Of a stretch of DNA of 64,000 nt, positions 20,097 to 29,740 are shown piece by piece (within the stretch, counting starts at the first letter, position 1; each line of letters opens with the position of its first letter). Source of the DNA: Mycoavidus cysteinexigens (GTDB taxonomy: Bacteria > Pseudomonadota > Gammaproteobacteria > Burkholderiales > Burkholderiaceae). Below the pieces are notes generated by a model. It was not told where the DNA came from, made no database searches, and worked only from the letters and a program-made list of their open reading frames with translations. The stretch spans positions 2,480,001 through 2,544,000 of the forward strand of contig NZ_AP018150.1 in the NCBI RefSeq assembly GCF_003966915.1, read 5' to 3'. A program made the translations under genes and the position numbers.

Positions 20097-21100
20097 CTGC
20101 CCCCCTCTTTTTGCTCAAGTCTAAGCAGCATCCATTTAGATAAAGCCAAAACCACAAACGTAATTAAAAAGAGAATTAAACCCAGTTCCATCAATGCCGC
20201 ACTATGCAAGCCGGCGCCGGCTTCAGCAAATTCATTGGCAAGCGCTGAGGTAATGCTATTGCCGGGTGAAAAAAGCGATACATTACGCAGTAAATTGGTA
20301 TTGCCGATCACAAAAGTGACCGCCATGGTTTCACCCAACGCGCGGCCAAGCCCAAGCATGACGCCGCTCACCACGCCTGTTTTGGTATAGGGTAAAACAA
20401 TATGGCGCATCACTTCCCAGCGCGTACAGCCCATGCCATAAGCTGACTCTTTTAATAATACCGGAGTGAGTTCAAACACTTCACGCATGACCGCAGCAAT
20501 ATAAGGCACAATCATCATCGCCAGGATCACGCCCGCGCACAGCAGACCCGTACCAATTGGCGGCCCGCGGAACAACGCACCCAACACGGGCAATGGACCG
20601 AGCAATGCGCCTATCGGCTTTTCAAAAAAGTCAGCAAAAATTGGAGAAAAAACCAGTAGGCCCCACATGCCATAAACAATCGATGGAATCGCCGCTAGCA
20701 ATTCAATGGCCATCCCCAGTGGCTGGCGTAACCAAGCCGGCGCTAATTCCGTCAAGAAAAATGCGATGCCAAAACTGACCGGTACGGCAATCAGCAAAGC
20801 AATCGACGATGTGACCAAGGTGCCATAGATGGGCGCCAAGGCGCCGAATACGTCGGACGGCGGATCCCAGCGCGACTGCCAAAGAAAGCCCAGGCCAAAC
20901 TTTTGCATCGCCGGCCAGGCTGCGACCAATAGCGAGAGGATGATGCCAACGAAGATCAGCAAGCTCACGAGCGCCGCGCCGCGCGTGAGTACGGCAAAAC
21001 ATTTATCGCCAAGCCGAGACAGCGGGCTCAGCGCTTTACGCCTAACCAGGCGCGGCTTAGGCAAGGCAACTTTGCCAGACAGTTTCATGAGCAGCGGCAA
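20093..21100 (-). CDS. pstC: Phosphate ABC transporter permease PstC
   Basis: PstC pairs with PstA to form the phosphate channel in the inner membrane. The 335-residue protein has about six membrane helices and the EAA-type loop [18 protein letters not shown] that docks PstB. It lies 7 bases after pstS and overlaps pstA by four bases, so the operon is one unit. An alternative start a few codons in cannot be excluded. Confidence 0.95.
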   Translation of the reverse strand: MPLLMKLSGKVALPKPRLVRRKALSPLSRLGDKCFAVLTRGAALVSLLIFVGIILSLLVAAWPAMQKFGLGFLWQSRWDPPSDVFGALAPIYGTLVTSSIALLIAVPVSFGIAFFLTELAPAWLRQPLGMAIELLAAIPSIVYGMWGLLVFSPIFADFFEKPIGALLGPLPVLGALFRGPPIGTGLLCAGVILAMMIVPYIAAVMREVFELTPVLLKESAYGMGCTRWEVMRHIVLPYTKTGVVSGVMLGLGRALGETMAVTFVIGNTNLLRNVSLFSPGNSITSALANEFAEAGAGLHSAALMELGLILFLITFVVLALSKWMLLRLEQKEGGR

Positions 21101-21107
21101 TCTTATT

Positions 21108-22139
21108 TTAGCGAATCAACGGCTGGCCAGTCACATCTCTTAAATTACCCCGCCACTGTGCGCGAATATGATCGGTAACTTGCTTAGGTAACGTCACATA
21201 ATCCAGCTCAGCCGCGGCCGGTTGGCCCGCGTCAAACGCCCAGTCGAAGAATTTCACAATTTCCTGGCCTTGCGCGGGTTTATCTTGCTTTGTATGCAGC
21301 ATGACAAAAGTAGCGCCAACGATCGGCCAAGCGTTTTTACCTGACTGATTAGTCAGAATTTGATAAAAGGATTTGGACCAATCTGCGGCTGCGGCAGCCG
21401 CTTTAAAGGTTTCGGTTTTCGGCTCGACAATAGCGCCTGCGGTGTTTTTTAACCGTGCATATTGCATCTTTCCCGATTTCGCATAGGCCCATTCAACGTA
21501 ACCAATTGCGCCTGGCAAACGTTGCACAAAAGCAGCTACGCCATCATTGCCTTTACCCCCCGTACCAACCGGCCAACTTACCGTAGCGCCCTCGCCTACA
21601 TTTTTTTGCCAGTGCGGATTCACCTTAGAGAGATAATTCGTCCAAATAAAACTCGTGCCTGAGCCATCCGCGCGATGCACCACGGCAATATCAAGATCAG
21701 GCAATTTGAGCCCTGGATTCAATGCGACAAGCGCTGGATCGTTCCATTTTTTTATTTTTCCAAGGTAGATATCACCCAATACTGGGCCTGAGAGCACCAA
21801 TTCATCCCGCTTTACATTAGGCACGTTCACCACCGGCACCACGCCCCCCACCACGGTTGGAAATTGGAATAAACCTGCGCGGTTAAGTTCATCCTCTTTC
21901 AAAGGCATATCGGAACCAGCAAAATCGACTGTTTTTGCATTGATTTGCTTAATTCCACCTGATGACCCAATGCCTTGATAATTGACCTTACCTCCCCCTG
22001 TTTTCTGATAGGCATCCGCCCATTTCATATAAATAGGGGCAGCAAACGTGCTACCCGCACCAGTAATATCGGCCGCCTGGCTAGCAGCGGCAAAGGCGAT
22101 TGCAGCTAAGCCCACAAACAAGGTTTTAATCAGACTCAT
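21108..22139 (-). CDS. pstS: Phosphate-binding periplasmic protein PstS
   Basis: PstS captures phosphate in the periplasm for the Pst transporter. I chose ATG 22139 because GTGGGAG lies just upstream and the protein then has a clean signal peptide, [20 protein letters not shown], ending near [11 protein letters not shown]; an extra 13 codons are open upstream. The 343-residue protein keeps the phosphate-contact segments [24 protein letters not shown] and [10 protein letters not shown]. It is first in the pst operon. I found no convincing Pho box upstream. Confidence 0.96.
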   Translation of the reverse strand: MSLIKTLFVGLAAIAFAAASQAADITGAGSTFAAPIYMKWADAYQKTGGGKVNYQGIGSSGGIKQINAKTVDFAGSDMPLKEDELNRAGLFQFPTVVGGVVPVVNVPNVKRDELVLSGPVLGDIYLGKIKKWNDPALVALNPGLKLPDLDIAVVHRADGSGTSFIWTNYLSKVNPHWQKNVGEGATVSWPVGTGGKGNDGVAAFVQRLPGAIGYVEWAYAKSGKMQYARLKNTAGAIVEPKTETFKAAAAAADWSKSFYQILTNQSGKNAWPIVGATFVMLHTKQDKPAQGQEIVKFFDWAFDAGQPAAAELDYVTLPKQVTDHIRAQWRGNLRDVTGQPLIR

Positions 22140-22848
22140 TGGAACTCCCACAGGTTTAAAAAGTTGGACAAACAACAAACCGAAAAAGTCGCAAAGCTTA
22201 GCATTTTAATAATCGCTCTCGATGATCTAAGCGAAAAACTAGAAAGCCAGGAATCGCTCATAGTTTAGCAAACGGAACATAACATAGCGGCTGAATTTGA
22301 CCCGCTCTACTGCACGCATTAGCGTTACTGTAGACGAAATTCAACTGAAGTATTGTAACGAGGTTTTTTGCTACGCAATTTAAAACGAGCGCAAAGCTTG
22401 CGAAGCGTTTTAGCAGTCGATGAATTTCTGGGATGCAGTGTTTCGCCTGAGATCTTTTTAAAGTCCTCCTTCAGTCCAAGATTGGCTCTTCGGTATCGCG
22501 CCAGCTTGTCTAATCAAGTACTTGTTCATTATTGATTGGAAAATTTGTTGTTTACTCATCCCCCAACTATTTGCAAGATAAATTTGCGTAAATCTCTTCT
22601 TTTTCATCTAGAACCGGCATTGTATATAACAAAGAAGAAATTTAAATTTTCTTAAAAAGAAAAGCCATACAGACCATAAATGAGTTTAATTTACACAAAT
22701 TTAATGAGTAAAATATTTATTTTAAGGAAATGCTGATTTAATGGAAGTTTTCCAAAGGCATGGTAATTACTGCATGAAAAATGCGGAGTGAAGGAAAGTG
22801 TGTGCAATTTTTGAGCTCAAACGAGCCATTTTTGTCTAACTTTCCCGC
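22140..22848. other. Island boundary region between pstS and the IS5-type pseudogene
   Basis: About 700 bases with no supported gene; the DNA is AT-rich after about 22560. An imperfect hairpin at 22381-22412 (TAAAACG with CGTTTTA, inner CGCAA with TTGCG) is visible. A minus-strand frame of 49 codons at 22458-22607 starts MKKKRFTQIYLANSWGMSKQ; it has no ribosome site, no known relative and may be a relic. The left end of the IS should fall around 22730-22850, but I could not match terminal inverted repeats. Confidence 0.4.
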
Positions 22849-23827
22849 TCAACCCGTAGTTTGGACGGATTGAGCCTGTAATCTGCGCTTCGCAGTCTGG
22901 ATATTCGCTAACGCAAACAAAGCAAATAACTGCACCGTATTCTTGACCAACCCTTAATAACGTACTTTTTTGTGGCGAAACAAGTTTTTGATAATATTAA
23001 ATGGATGCTCGACTCGCGCATGAATCTGTGCCTTGATATGCTCGAGTTGCCGAGTCAGTTCATGCAGCGGCCCCTCTTTAAGCTGCTTCAATGAGCTAGG
23101 TCGGGCCATGATGTTCCATTTGGCATGGCATTTCTTCAACTCATCGCGTTCTGGCGCGCCCGTGTGTGCGGCGTCGGCAAACACCTCGGTTTCGGCGCCA
23201 TACAATAAATGATGGGTCTCGCTCACGTCCGAAGTATTGGCAGGCGTAGTGGGTACGGTATGCACTAGACCAGAGTCTGCATCCACCCCAAGGTGGGCCT
23301 TCATGCCGAAGTGCCAATTATTCCCCTTCCTCGTTTGATGCATCTCAGATCCCGCTTGCTGTCGCTATTTTTGGTGGAGCTAGGCGCCGCAAAAAGGGTG
23401 GCATCGACGATTGTACCTTGGGGCATTAGTAACCCTTGTTCACTGAGATGCGCGTTCATTTCAGCGAGCAGGCTGTGCGGGTCAGATTATAAATTTCCAG
23501 TCGACGGCGAAATTTCAGAACGGTCGTTGCATCGGGCACGGATTCGCAGCCTAGGTCGATGCCCACGAAATCACATAGAGGCTGGCTGTCATACAGCACA
23601 TCTTCAAATGCCTCATCCGCTAGCGCATACCATTGCTGGATGAAGTAAAGCCGTAATAACATGCGTTCCAGTCCCATCGGCGGACGACCTCGTAGACCCT
23701 CAGGATAGAACGGTTCGAGCGCTCCAAGCAGGCGGGTCCAGGGCACCAGCGTATTCATGCTTGTGAGGAATTTCTCTCGGCGAGTGATCTCCTTTTTACT
23801 CGCATACTCTGCACTCGAAAACGACAT
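22849..23827 (-). pseudogene. IS5-family transposase pseudogene (two frameshifts and a premature stop)
   Basis: The product is recognisably an IS5-subgroup DDE transposase: N-terminal FYPEGLRGRPPMGLERMLLR, then GTIVDATLFAAPSSTKNSDS, MHQTRKGNNWHFGMKAH, and RVEHPFNIIKNLF. It is broken in three places. After NLTR two extra bases shift the frame near 23475; one base is missing in the expected DPEMHQ near 23350; and a TAA at 22954-22956 interrupts the C-terminus, after which GLVKNTVQLFALFALAN continues in the same frame to a stop at 22849. It cannot make a working transposase. Terminal inverted repeats were not identified. Confidence 0.9.
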
Positions 23828-23922
23828 CTGTTTGATTGCATTCTATTCATTTAATGGGGAGGAATCATACCAAAATCGTAGCAGGCTCCTCTTCATTAGG
23901 GGAGGCGCTCATTACATTCCGT

Positions 23923-24066
23923 AGCGGCCCGTTCAAAAGCAACGCCTAACCGTTGTAAAGCGACTTCTAACGCTAAATTGGTCATCTGCGTCTTTGCCGC
24001 GCCAGCAATTTTGCCATCCGACGCAATCCGATCGACGACGAGCGCACACCGCAGCCCATCGCCGTT
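23923..24066 (-). pseudogene. Internal fragment of glmM (duplicated, decayed)
   Basis: An open stretch of 48 codons aligns without gaps to residues 264-311 of the intact GlmM encoded about 3.8 kb away (DNA 27860-28003), beginning [19 protein letters not shown] and ending [12 protein letters not shown]. By hand count 38 of 48 residues agree. The flanks lose the match, so this is a fragment with neither start nor end. It has the same orientation as glmM and lies between the IS5-type pseudogene and the ShET2-like gene. Divergence argues against a very recent duplication; a second copy brought in by transfer is an alternative. Confidence 0.85.
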
Positions 24067-24134
24067 AAAATATCTGATACTGCACCAAACGGCCCATCAA
24101 TATTTATAAAAAAACCTTGCCTCTATAATTATAC

Positions 24135-26012
24135 CTACTCTGGATTATTTACAAACTTTAACATTTCTGTGTGTAAGTGGCTTTTCATTTCCTGTGGAAG
24201 ATTTAATTTGTTTATAAGAGAGGTGAATCCAGGCAGCTCTCCAGTCAAGTAAATCTCTTCAAACCCGGAAATATCACCTTCATTTTTATCGAGTAAAATC
24301 TCCAATATTTCCTGATCATTTATATAACTACTATCACGCGCTTCATTTAAAATTTTAGCAAACAATTCTATTTTATCATCGTTATTTCCATTTACAATGA
24401 GAGGCAGCAACGCTAGTTCATTAGAACCAGTAGGAATCAATATATTTTTTATATGAGATGGCTCTATCATCCCTTTTTCATGACATTTTTTTAACACTTC
24501 CCAAAATTCTTCCACGCTTTGGATATTTCCTGCATCAAATCCCATATGAAGCGCTGGAACTTCAGATTCATTCCTTGAAGCCAACAATCTTCCAATATCG
24601 TCCTGTTCAATATTAGATTTCTTATATTGAACATGCAAAATATTAAAATAATTTTCTATCAGATTATGACTATTATTAGAGCGTAATGCATAATATAATC
24701 CTGATTCTCCTTTTCCGTTACTTGCTTCTAATAATTTTAATCTTGTTTCCATATTTGGAGATTTATCAACCGCCTCTTCTAATTGATTGAGTGACAAATT
24801 AGAGCTAAATAGGCAATGTGCCCACATGGGGTTATTTTTTTCGTTTTCAGAAAGAAATATTTTATGCTTTCGTGTTTTATCTTCGATTTGTGACATTGGA
24901 TCCATAGGATTTTCAAAAGCACCTTTAGGAACAAGTTGAAGTAATGAACATTCCTCTTTACCATTTCCATAATAAGTACGAATGCTTTCTTCTTGCATCA
25001 AATCATTTATACCCATACCTCCCAATTTATCAAAATTATCCATTATAATTCTTTTATGGGTGAGAGTATCATTCGGGTCGTAAAATTCTATAATATATTG
25101 CTTAGGTTTAATATGCGTTGCATTTTTTGTTGAGAGACTAATTGCCATAACATGATTTCCGGATACCATTAGCATCTGTTTAGGGGAATCTGGAGTTATA
25201 TCAGGGAATTGGTCTTTTAAAAATTCTTCCCATTGTGTGTGGCCAACCACATAATTCTCTGTAGCTTCATTTACAATCTTATTATAGCCAATTTCATGTT
25301 CCAACGTTATCTCGCTTTCTATTCCACCTTCACTTAAATGAAAATATCTATTATCTGATTTTCTTTCATATAGCTGCCCCCCAGATTCTTTCTCTTCAAT
25401 ATGCCCTTGCTCGAGTATAATTTCATTATATGCCAGGTGCCTACAAGCAATTTCAAAACTATTTTCTTTGGATTTATGCAGCAGATTCAAATTATTTTTT
25501 AAAATACCTTTTGTATTCTCATTTTCTTTGAAAGTGGCAGAAAGGTAAAAGTGTCTCATCGCTGTTCCTTTTACATCTTTTCCGCTATCGTCAAAGATGA
25601 CTGGAAGTTTTTCATCTCGTTTGCTATCATAATAGACTCGGGTTTTCGGTTTAACGCTAACTTTTTTTATACTCTCGCCACTTAGTTTAAGTTCCCGCAC
25701 GTTAAGGTTCCTCAGGTCAATATGCTCTATTTTTGCATCTTTAATCTTTAGGCGATTAAGAGATTCGATTGACTGTATTCCATCGGGTAATTTTTGTAAT
25801 TTTGGAGGCAATGTGAGTGATTTGATTCCTTCTAGTGCCCCCCATAATTCCTTTGGTACAGACTGAACAGCCTCAGCATCGCAATTTTTCAAATTTAATT
25901 TGTGTTTCCCGACTAAAGAATTTTCTATCGCTGTTTTAATTTGCGTTTTTTTTTCGTCTTTTTCATCTTGACAATAATTACTTAGAGCAGCTTCAATCAA
26001 TTTTAGGTTCAT
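24135..26012 (-). CDS. ShET2/EspL-like candidate cysteine-protease effector
   Basis: This AT-rich gene encodes 625 residues. Residues 60-120 look leucine-rich-repeat-like (LTLPPKLQKLPDGIQSIESL, then IDLRNLNVRELKL). A central part resembles the ShET2 enterotoxin family, which includes the cysteine-protease effectors EspL and OspD3: a Cys in ACRHLA (Cys190), a His in NHVMAISL (His287) and an Asp in IIEFYDPND (Asp312), in the order and approximate spacing I recall for the EspL triad. The C-terminal third, with GLYYALRSNNSHNL and later helical repeats, resembles the ankyrin-like tail of that family. No signal peptide. Base composition is unlike the neighbours, suggesting transfer. The family call is by eye; host targets are unknown. 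Confidence 0.6.
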   Translation of the reverse strand: MNLKLIEAALSNYCQDEKDEKKTQIKTAIENSLVGKHKLNLKNCDAEAVQSVPKELWGALEGIKSLTLPPKLQKLPDGIQSIESLNRLKIKDAKIEHIDLRNLNVRELKLSGESIKKVSVKPKTRVYYDSKRDEKLPVIFDDSGKDVKGTAMRHFYLSATFKENENTKGILKNNLNLLHKSKENSFEIACRHLAYNEIILEQGHIEEKESGGQLYERKSDNRYFHLSEGGIESEITLEHEIGYNKIVNEATENYVVGHTQWEEFLKDQFPDITPDSPKQMLMVSGNHVMAISLSTKNATHIKPKQYIIEFYDPNDTLTHKRIIMDNFDKLGGMGINDLMQEESIRTYYGNGKEECSLLQLVPKGAFENPMDPMSQIEDKTRKHKIFLSENEKNNPMWAHCLFSSNLSLNQLEEAVDKSPNMETRLKLLEASNGKGESGLYYALRSNNSHNLIENYFNILHVQYKKSNIEQDDIGRLLASRNESEVPALHMGFDAGNIQSVEEFWEVLKKCHEKGMIEPSHIKNILIPTGSNELALLPLIVNGNNDDKIELFAKILNEARDSSYINDQEILEILLDKNEGDISGFEEIYLTGELPGFTSLINKLNLPQEMKSHLHTEMLKFVNNPE

Positions 26013-26225
26013 GGTAGAACATCCTTAAATTTAGAGATTTAAAATAATGAACTTTTCTTTCTTTATCTTGTCATATAGTAAATAACTTATTTTTTAACCA
26101 TGAAGCTTTTATGCGAAGTTAGATATTAAATTACGAAGCAATATTTATAGTGCAAATGCTCAGCTCTCCCCGATAAAAAAATATATATTTAAGCAACCAA
26201 ATTCAAATACACCCAAAGGATTAAA

Positions 26226-27116
26226 ATGATTATAAATCGCGTTCCAAATGAAATTCTTTTTAAAATTATTCAACATTTACCAATTAAAGAACTTAGCTCT
26301 ATTGAATTGGTCTCCAAAAAATTTAAAGCGATAGTTGACGATGATTTAATTTGGAAAAATTTAATAAAGCAAAATTATTTATCAAAGAATAAAGATCAGG
26401 CGAAAAATATTTTTATGAATAATTTTTCTGCCAGAAAATTTGAATACGTTCAATCTGATGAAAAAGGAGATATATTTTTCATCAGATTGAACAATCTACC
26501 TGAAAATCAATTAATAGAAGAAGCAATAAGCGATAGTAAAATTGCTGAATTCATATTAGATAATGAATATTTTTATAATAAAATTTTACTGAGTGAAAAT
26601 TCAGGATGTATGTTAACAAAAATCGCCATTTCTAATCCCATCTCTGCAAAAACAATATTAAATAATCCAATATTTTATAGAAAAATTTTGGAAAACAATA
26701 TTGCCAGCAAAAATCTTTTCGATATTTTAATCCATCAACCGGAAGCAGCTTTAATTATTTTTAAAACAAAGGAACTCCATCAAAAAATAACCAATCAAAA
26801 TTATTTGATTTTAAAATTAAAAGAAATAGCACTCACTCAAAAAGAAGTGGCTATACTTATTTTTAGCAACGAAGAGCTATATAGTAAATTTTTTATTAAC
26901 TCTTATTCCATTAACGACTTAAGGAAAATTGCTCTTACTTATTACGAAGACATATCTGTAGTTATTAATAATAAAGAAGAATTATGTAAGCTACTTGAGA
27001 TAACCTACGACAAAGTTTTGCAAGAAATATGCAACCGCTATGGAAGAAGAAGTTTAGAGTTGGCGTATAAGCGAGAACTTCTAAAAGAATTAAGAGGCTC
27101 TAGAATAGGAAGATGA
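26226..27116 (+). CDS. F-box domain protein with C-terminal helical repeats; candidate effector
   Basis: The 296-residue protein opens with a near-canonical eukaryotic F-box at residues 5-45: VPNEILFKIIQHLPIKEL, then VSKKFKAIVDDDLIWKNL. F-boxes bind Skp1 and bring targets to SCF ubiquitin ligases, a machine bacteria lack, so a role inside a eukaryotic host is likely. Residues 90-275 hold about five repeats of roughly 35 residues built as LxxIA...A..I...ELxxK (for example LKEIALTQKEVAILIFSNEEL), possibly the target-binding part; I do not recognise the repeat family. The ATG follows AAAGGA. The gene is very AT-rich (under one third GC by eye). An ankyrin-like relic follows directly in another frame. 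Confidence 0.75.
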   Translation: MIINRVPNEILFKIIQHLPIKELSSIELVSKKFKAIVDDDLIWKNLIKQNYLSKNKDQAKNIFMNNFSARKFEYVQSDEKGDIFFIRLNNLPENQLIEEAISDSKIAEFILDNEYFYNKILLSENSGCMLTKIAISNPISAKTILNNPIFYRKILENNIASKNLFDILIHQPEAALIIFKTKELHQKITNQNYLILKLKEIALTQKEVAILIFSNEELYSKFFINSYSINDLRKIALTYYEDISVVINNKEELCKLLEITYDKVLQEICNRYGRRSLELAYKRELLKELRGSRIGR

Positions 27117-27219
27117 TACTGGCCACCTATTGCACATAGCTGCGCTCCAATCCTTAAAAAACGCTGGTTTAATCGAGATATTGGCCGAGGTAATGTGTAT
27201 TGCCGCTAACAAATGGTAA
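27112..27219 (+). pseudogene. Ankyrin-repeat relic
   Basis: In the frame one base ahead of the F-box gene, 35 codons read DDTGHLLHIAALQSLKNAGL then IEILAEVM before a stop. This is the ankyrin pattern (D-G-x-T-x-LH-x-AA ... G...I-x-x-L). It has no start of its own and no further repeats, so it is a fragment, either of a separate ankyrin gene or of an F-box/ankyrin fusion broken by a frameshift. A single repeat is weak evidence. Confidence 0.45.
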
Positions 27220-27439
27220 AGAAAACAAGCGCATCAGAATGAATGAGGCGCCCCAGGCTTTTGCAAGATTACTTTTGATTCTGGTGGTCGCCCATAGTTG
27301 TCGGCTGTGAACTGCGATTAGATTAGGGTCTGCAAAAAATAGATAGAAACAGAAATTAAACCGCCACGTTTGCGTTACCTCCAAGGCACCTGTTTTCTGT
27401 TAGTGAAAAATGATGAGTTCGATTGAATGGTAACCACGC
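27220..27439. other. Intergenic DNA between the island relics and glmM
   Basis: I see no gene. A minus-strand frame at 27169-27384 (71 codons) has no family resemblance and runs across the ankyrin relic, so I treat it as chance. The composition returns toward that of the housekeeping genes here. Confidence 0.4.
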
Positions 27440-28792
27440 TTAAGCGGCACGCACTTTTTCAGCAATGGCTTCTGCGTAATGCGACGCAGCCGTCGCTGCT
27501 GCCGCCTCAACCATCACACGTAACACGGGTTCGGTGCCAGAGGCCCTAATTAAGACCCGGCCTGTATCGCCCAGTGCGCGCTCGGCATCAGCAATGGTCG
27601 CCTTGACCTCATGATTCGTCTGCCAATTATTCTCTGGGTGTAATCGAATGTTAATTAATTTTTGTGGGAAAAGTTGGACTTCGCGCAAGATCGTAGCAAG
27701 CGAGCTACCACTTCGTTTTAAAGCGGCCAGCACCAGCAACCCAGAAACAATGCCATCGCCAGTCGTATGCCGATCAAGCGATAAAATGTGGCCGGAGCCT
27801 TCCGCACCTAGCTGCCAACCGCGTTCCCGTAAGCGCTCAAGCACATAACGGTCACCCACGGCAGCGCGCTCAAAAGCAACGCCTAACCTCTGCAATGCAA
27901 TTTCTACCGCTAAATTGGTCATTTGCGTGCCTACCACGCCGGCCACTTTGCCATCCGTCGCAATACGGTCAACGACCAGCGCATAAAGCAACTCATCGCC
28001 GTTGTATAAGCGCCCAGCAGCGTCGACAACTTGCAGCCGATCGGCATCCCCATCCAACGCAATCCCCAAGTCTGCATGGTTTGCTCGTACCGCTTCTATC
28101 AATGCATTGGGCGCAGTTGCGCCGCAATCTTGATTAATATTGAAACCGTTAGGCTGAGTACCGAGCGCGACCACATCGGCTCCTAATTCATGAAATACAT
28201 GGGGCGCAATATCATAAGCCGCGCCATGCGCGCAATCGACCACCAATTTCATCCCACGCAAATCAAATTGAGCCGGGAAAGTGCTCTTGCAAAACTCAAT
28301 ATAGCGTCCGGCCGCATCATCTAGCCGGCGCGCCTTGCCCAGTTTTTCCGAGGGGGCGCAGACTAGATCTCGCTCAAGGTCCGCTTCAATCGCGCGCTCG
28401 ATTTCGTCTGGCAATTTATTGCCGTCGGCTGAAAAAAACTTAATCCCATTATCGTAATAAGGGTTATGCGAAGCACTAATCACCACGCCCGCCGCTAAGC
28501 GTAAAGCGCGGGTCAGATAGGCTACGCCTGGCGTGGGCATCGGGCCGGCTAACATAACATCGACCCCCGCCGCAGAGAGTCCTGCCTCTAACGCAGCTTC
28601 AAGCATATAGCCGGATACGCGTGTGTCTTTTCCGATTAAGACAGTTGGCCGACTACCTGCCGCTAGCCGCTGGTCGGCTCCGGCCAATACTTTACCTGCG
28701 ACATAACCAAGGCGTAAGACAAAATCTGGGGTAATCGGCAGTTCACCCACTTTACCGCGAATACCATCGGTACCAAAATAATGGCGCTTCAT
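27440..28792 (-). CDS. glmM: Phosphoglucosamine mutase GlmM
   Basis: GlmM converts glucosamine-6-phosphate to glucosamine-1-phosphate for UDP-GlcNAc, the start of peptidoglycan and LPS. I start it at 28792, where AGGGAAAT precedes the ATG and the protein opens [17 protein letters not shown]; the frame is open 15 codons further but that overlaps folP. The 450-residue enzyme has the phosphoserine motif ISASHNP (Ser about 108), the metal loop DGDADR, the sugar loop GEGSGH-like AEGSGHIL and the phosphate loop RASGTEP. It follows folP by 13 bases. A diverged 144-base piece of this gene lies at 23923-24066. Confidence 0.97.
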   Translation of the reverse strand: MKRHYFGTDGIRGKVGELPITPDFVLRLGYVAGKVLAGADQRLAAGSRPTVLIGKDTRVSGYMLEAALEAGLSAAGVDVMLAGPMPTPGVAYLTRALRLAAGVVISASHNPYYDNGIKFFSADGNKLPDEIERAIEADLERDLVCAPSEKLGKARRLDDAAGRYIEFCKSTFPAQFDLRGMKLVVDCAHGAAYDIAPHVFHELGADVVALGTQPNGFNINQDCGATAPNALIEAVRANHADLGIALDGDADRLQVVDAAGRLYNGDELLYALVVDRIATDGKVAGVVGTQMTNLAVEIALQRLGVAFERAAVGDRYVLERLRERGWQLGAEGSGHILSLDRHTTGDGIVSGLLVLAALKRSGSSLATILREVQLFPQKLINIRLHPENNWQTNHEVKATIADAERALGDTGRVLIRASGTEPVLRVMVEAAAATAASHYAEAIAEKVRAA

Positions 28793-28805
28793 GGTTAATT
28801 TCCCT

Positions 28806-29660
28806 TTATTGACCCGTGTCAGCGGTGCGTACCGCATGCCACACTTTTAAAGCATCGACGGTGAGCGCTACATCGTGCACGCGAATGATGCGCGCACCCC
28901 GTTCAGCGGCGCAAATTGCGGCAGCAATACTTGCCGCGGCCCGCTCGTTAGCCGGCCGGCCAGTGACAGCGCCTAGCATCGATTTACGCGATACACCAAT
29001 GAGTAACGGTACGTCAGCCGGTGCTAGCTGCGCCAAGCGCGCCAGCAAAGTGTAATTATGCTCAAGCGTTTTGCCAAACCCAAACCCAGGGTCCACGCTC
29101 ATGCGCGTGCGCTCGATCCCGGCGGCTTCCAGCGCGACAATACGCGCTTGCAAAAAAGCCGCGACCTCGCTCGCCACGTCTTGATATGAAGGAGCTTTTT
29201 GCATTGTCTGTGGATCGCCACTCATATGCATCACGCATAGACCACAACTACTCTGCTTGATTTGCTCAAGCGCGCCCGGCTGCCGAAAACCCCAAATATC
29301 GTTGATTAAATCTACGCCCTCAGCCAAAGCTGCGCGCATCACCTCAGGTTTATGGGTATCGATAGAAAGCGGTATGCCAATTTCACGCAACGCTTTGATC
29401 ATGGGCAACACACGACCGAGCTCTTGGTTAAGGGGTACGGCCTGCGCGCCTGGGCGCGTCGATTCGCCCCCAATATCAATCAGATCCGCACCCTCGTCAA
29501 CCATTTGGTGCGCACGCGCCAAGGCAGCCTCATGCGGAAGAAAACGCGCACCGTCATAAAATGAATCGGGGGTGATATTAAGAATCCCCATCACCAGCGG
29601 GCGAGTTAGCGCAAGACGAAAACGCCCGCATTGGAATTCACTCGGACCAGGGGGATGCAT
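28806..29660 (-). CDS. folP: Dihydropteroate synthase FolP
   Basis: FolP joins p-aminobenzoate to dihydropterin pyrophosphate in folate synthesis and is the target of sulfonamides. The 284-residue TIM-barrel protein shows [14 protein letters not shown] near residues 24-37, [11 protein letters not shown] near residue 62 and [15 protein letters not shown] around residue 190. It sits between ftsH and glmM in the order usual for Burkholderia, close to glmM (13-base gap). Confidence 0.97.
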   Translation of the reverse strand: MHPPGPSEFQCGRFRLALTRPLVMGILNITPDSFYDGARFLPHEAALARAHQMVDEGADLIDIGGESTRPGAQAVPLNQELGRVLPMIKALREIGIPLSIDTHKPEVMRAALAEGVDLINDIWGFRQPGALEQIKQSSCGLCVMHMSGDPQTMQKAPSYQDVASEVAAFLQARIVALEAAGIERTRMSVDPGFGFGKTLEHNYTLLARLAQLAPADVPLLIGVSRKSMLGAVTGRPANERAAASIAAAICAAERGARIIRVHDVALTVDALKVWHAVRTADTGQ

Positions 29661-29740
29661 GCTTTGCCCAGTAGAATTTAAATAAAGCCAAAATACAATG
29701 AGCTGGCCCAGTCGCGCCAGCTCATTCTTATTGCAATCAA

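Noticed and set aside
22140-22400. Pho box upstream of pstS
   Set aside because: No pair of CTGTCAT-like repeats with 11-base spacing could be seen on either strand.
22458-22607. 49-codon minus-strand frame starting MKKKRFTQIY
   Set aside because: No ribosome site, no recognised relative, and located in island boundary DNA; kept only as a note in the intergenic entry.
22700-23950. Terminal inverted repeats and target duplication of the IS5-type element
   Set aside because: Sequences on both sides were compared by eye and no matching ends could be paired with confidence, so the element limits are not given.
27169-27384. 71-codon minus-strand frame between the F-box gene and glmM
   Set aside because: No family resemblance or ribosome site, and it overlaps the ankyrin relic on the other strand.
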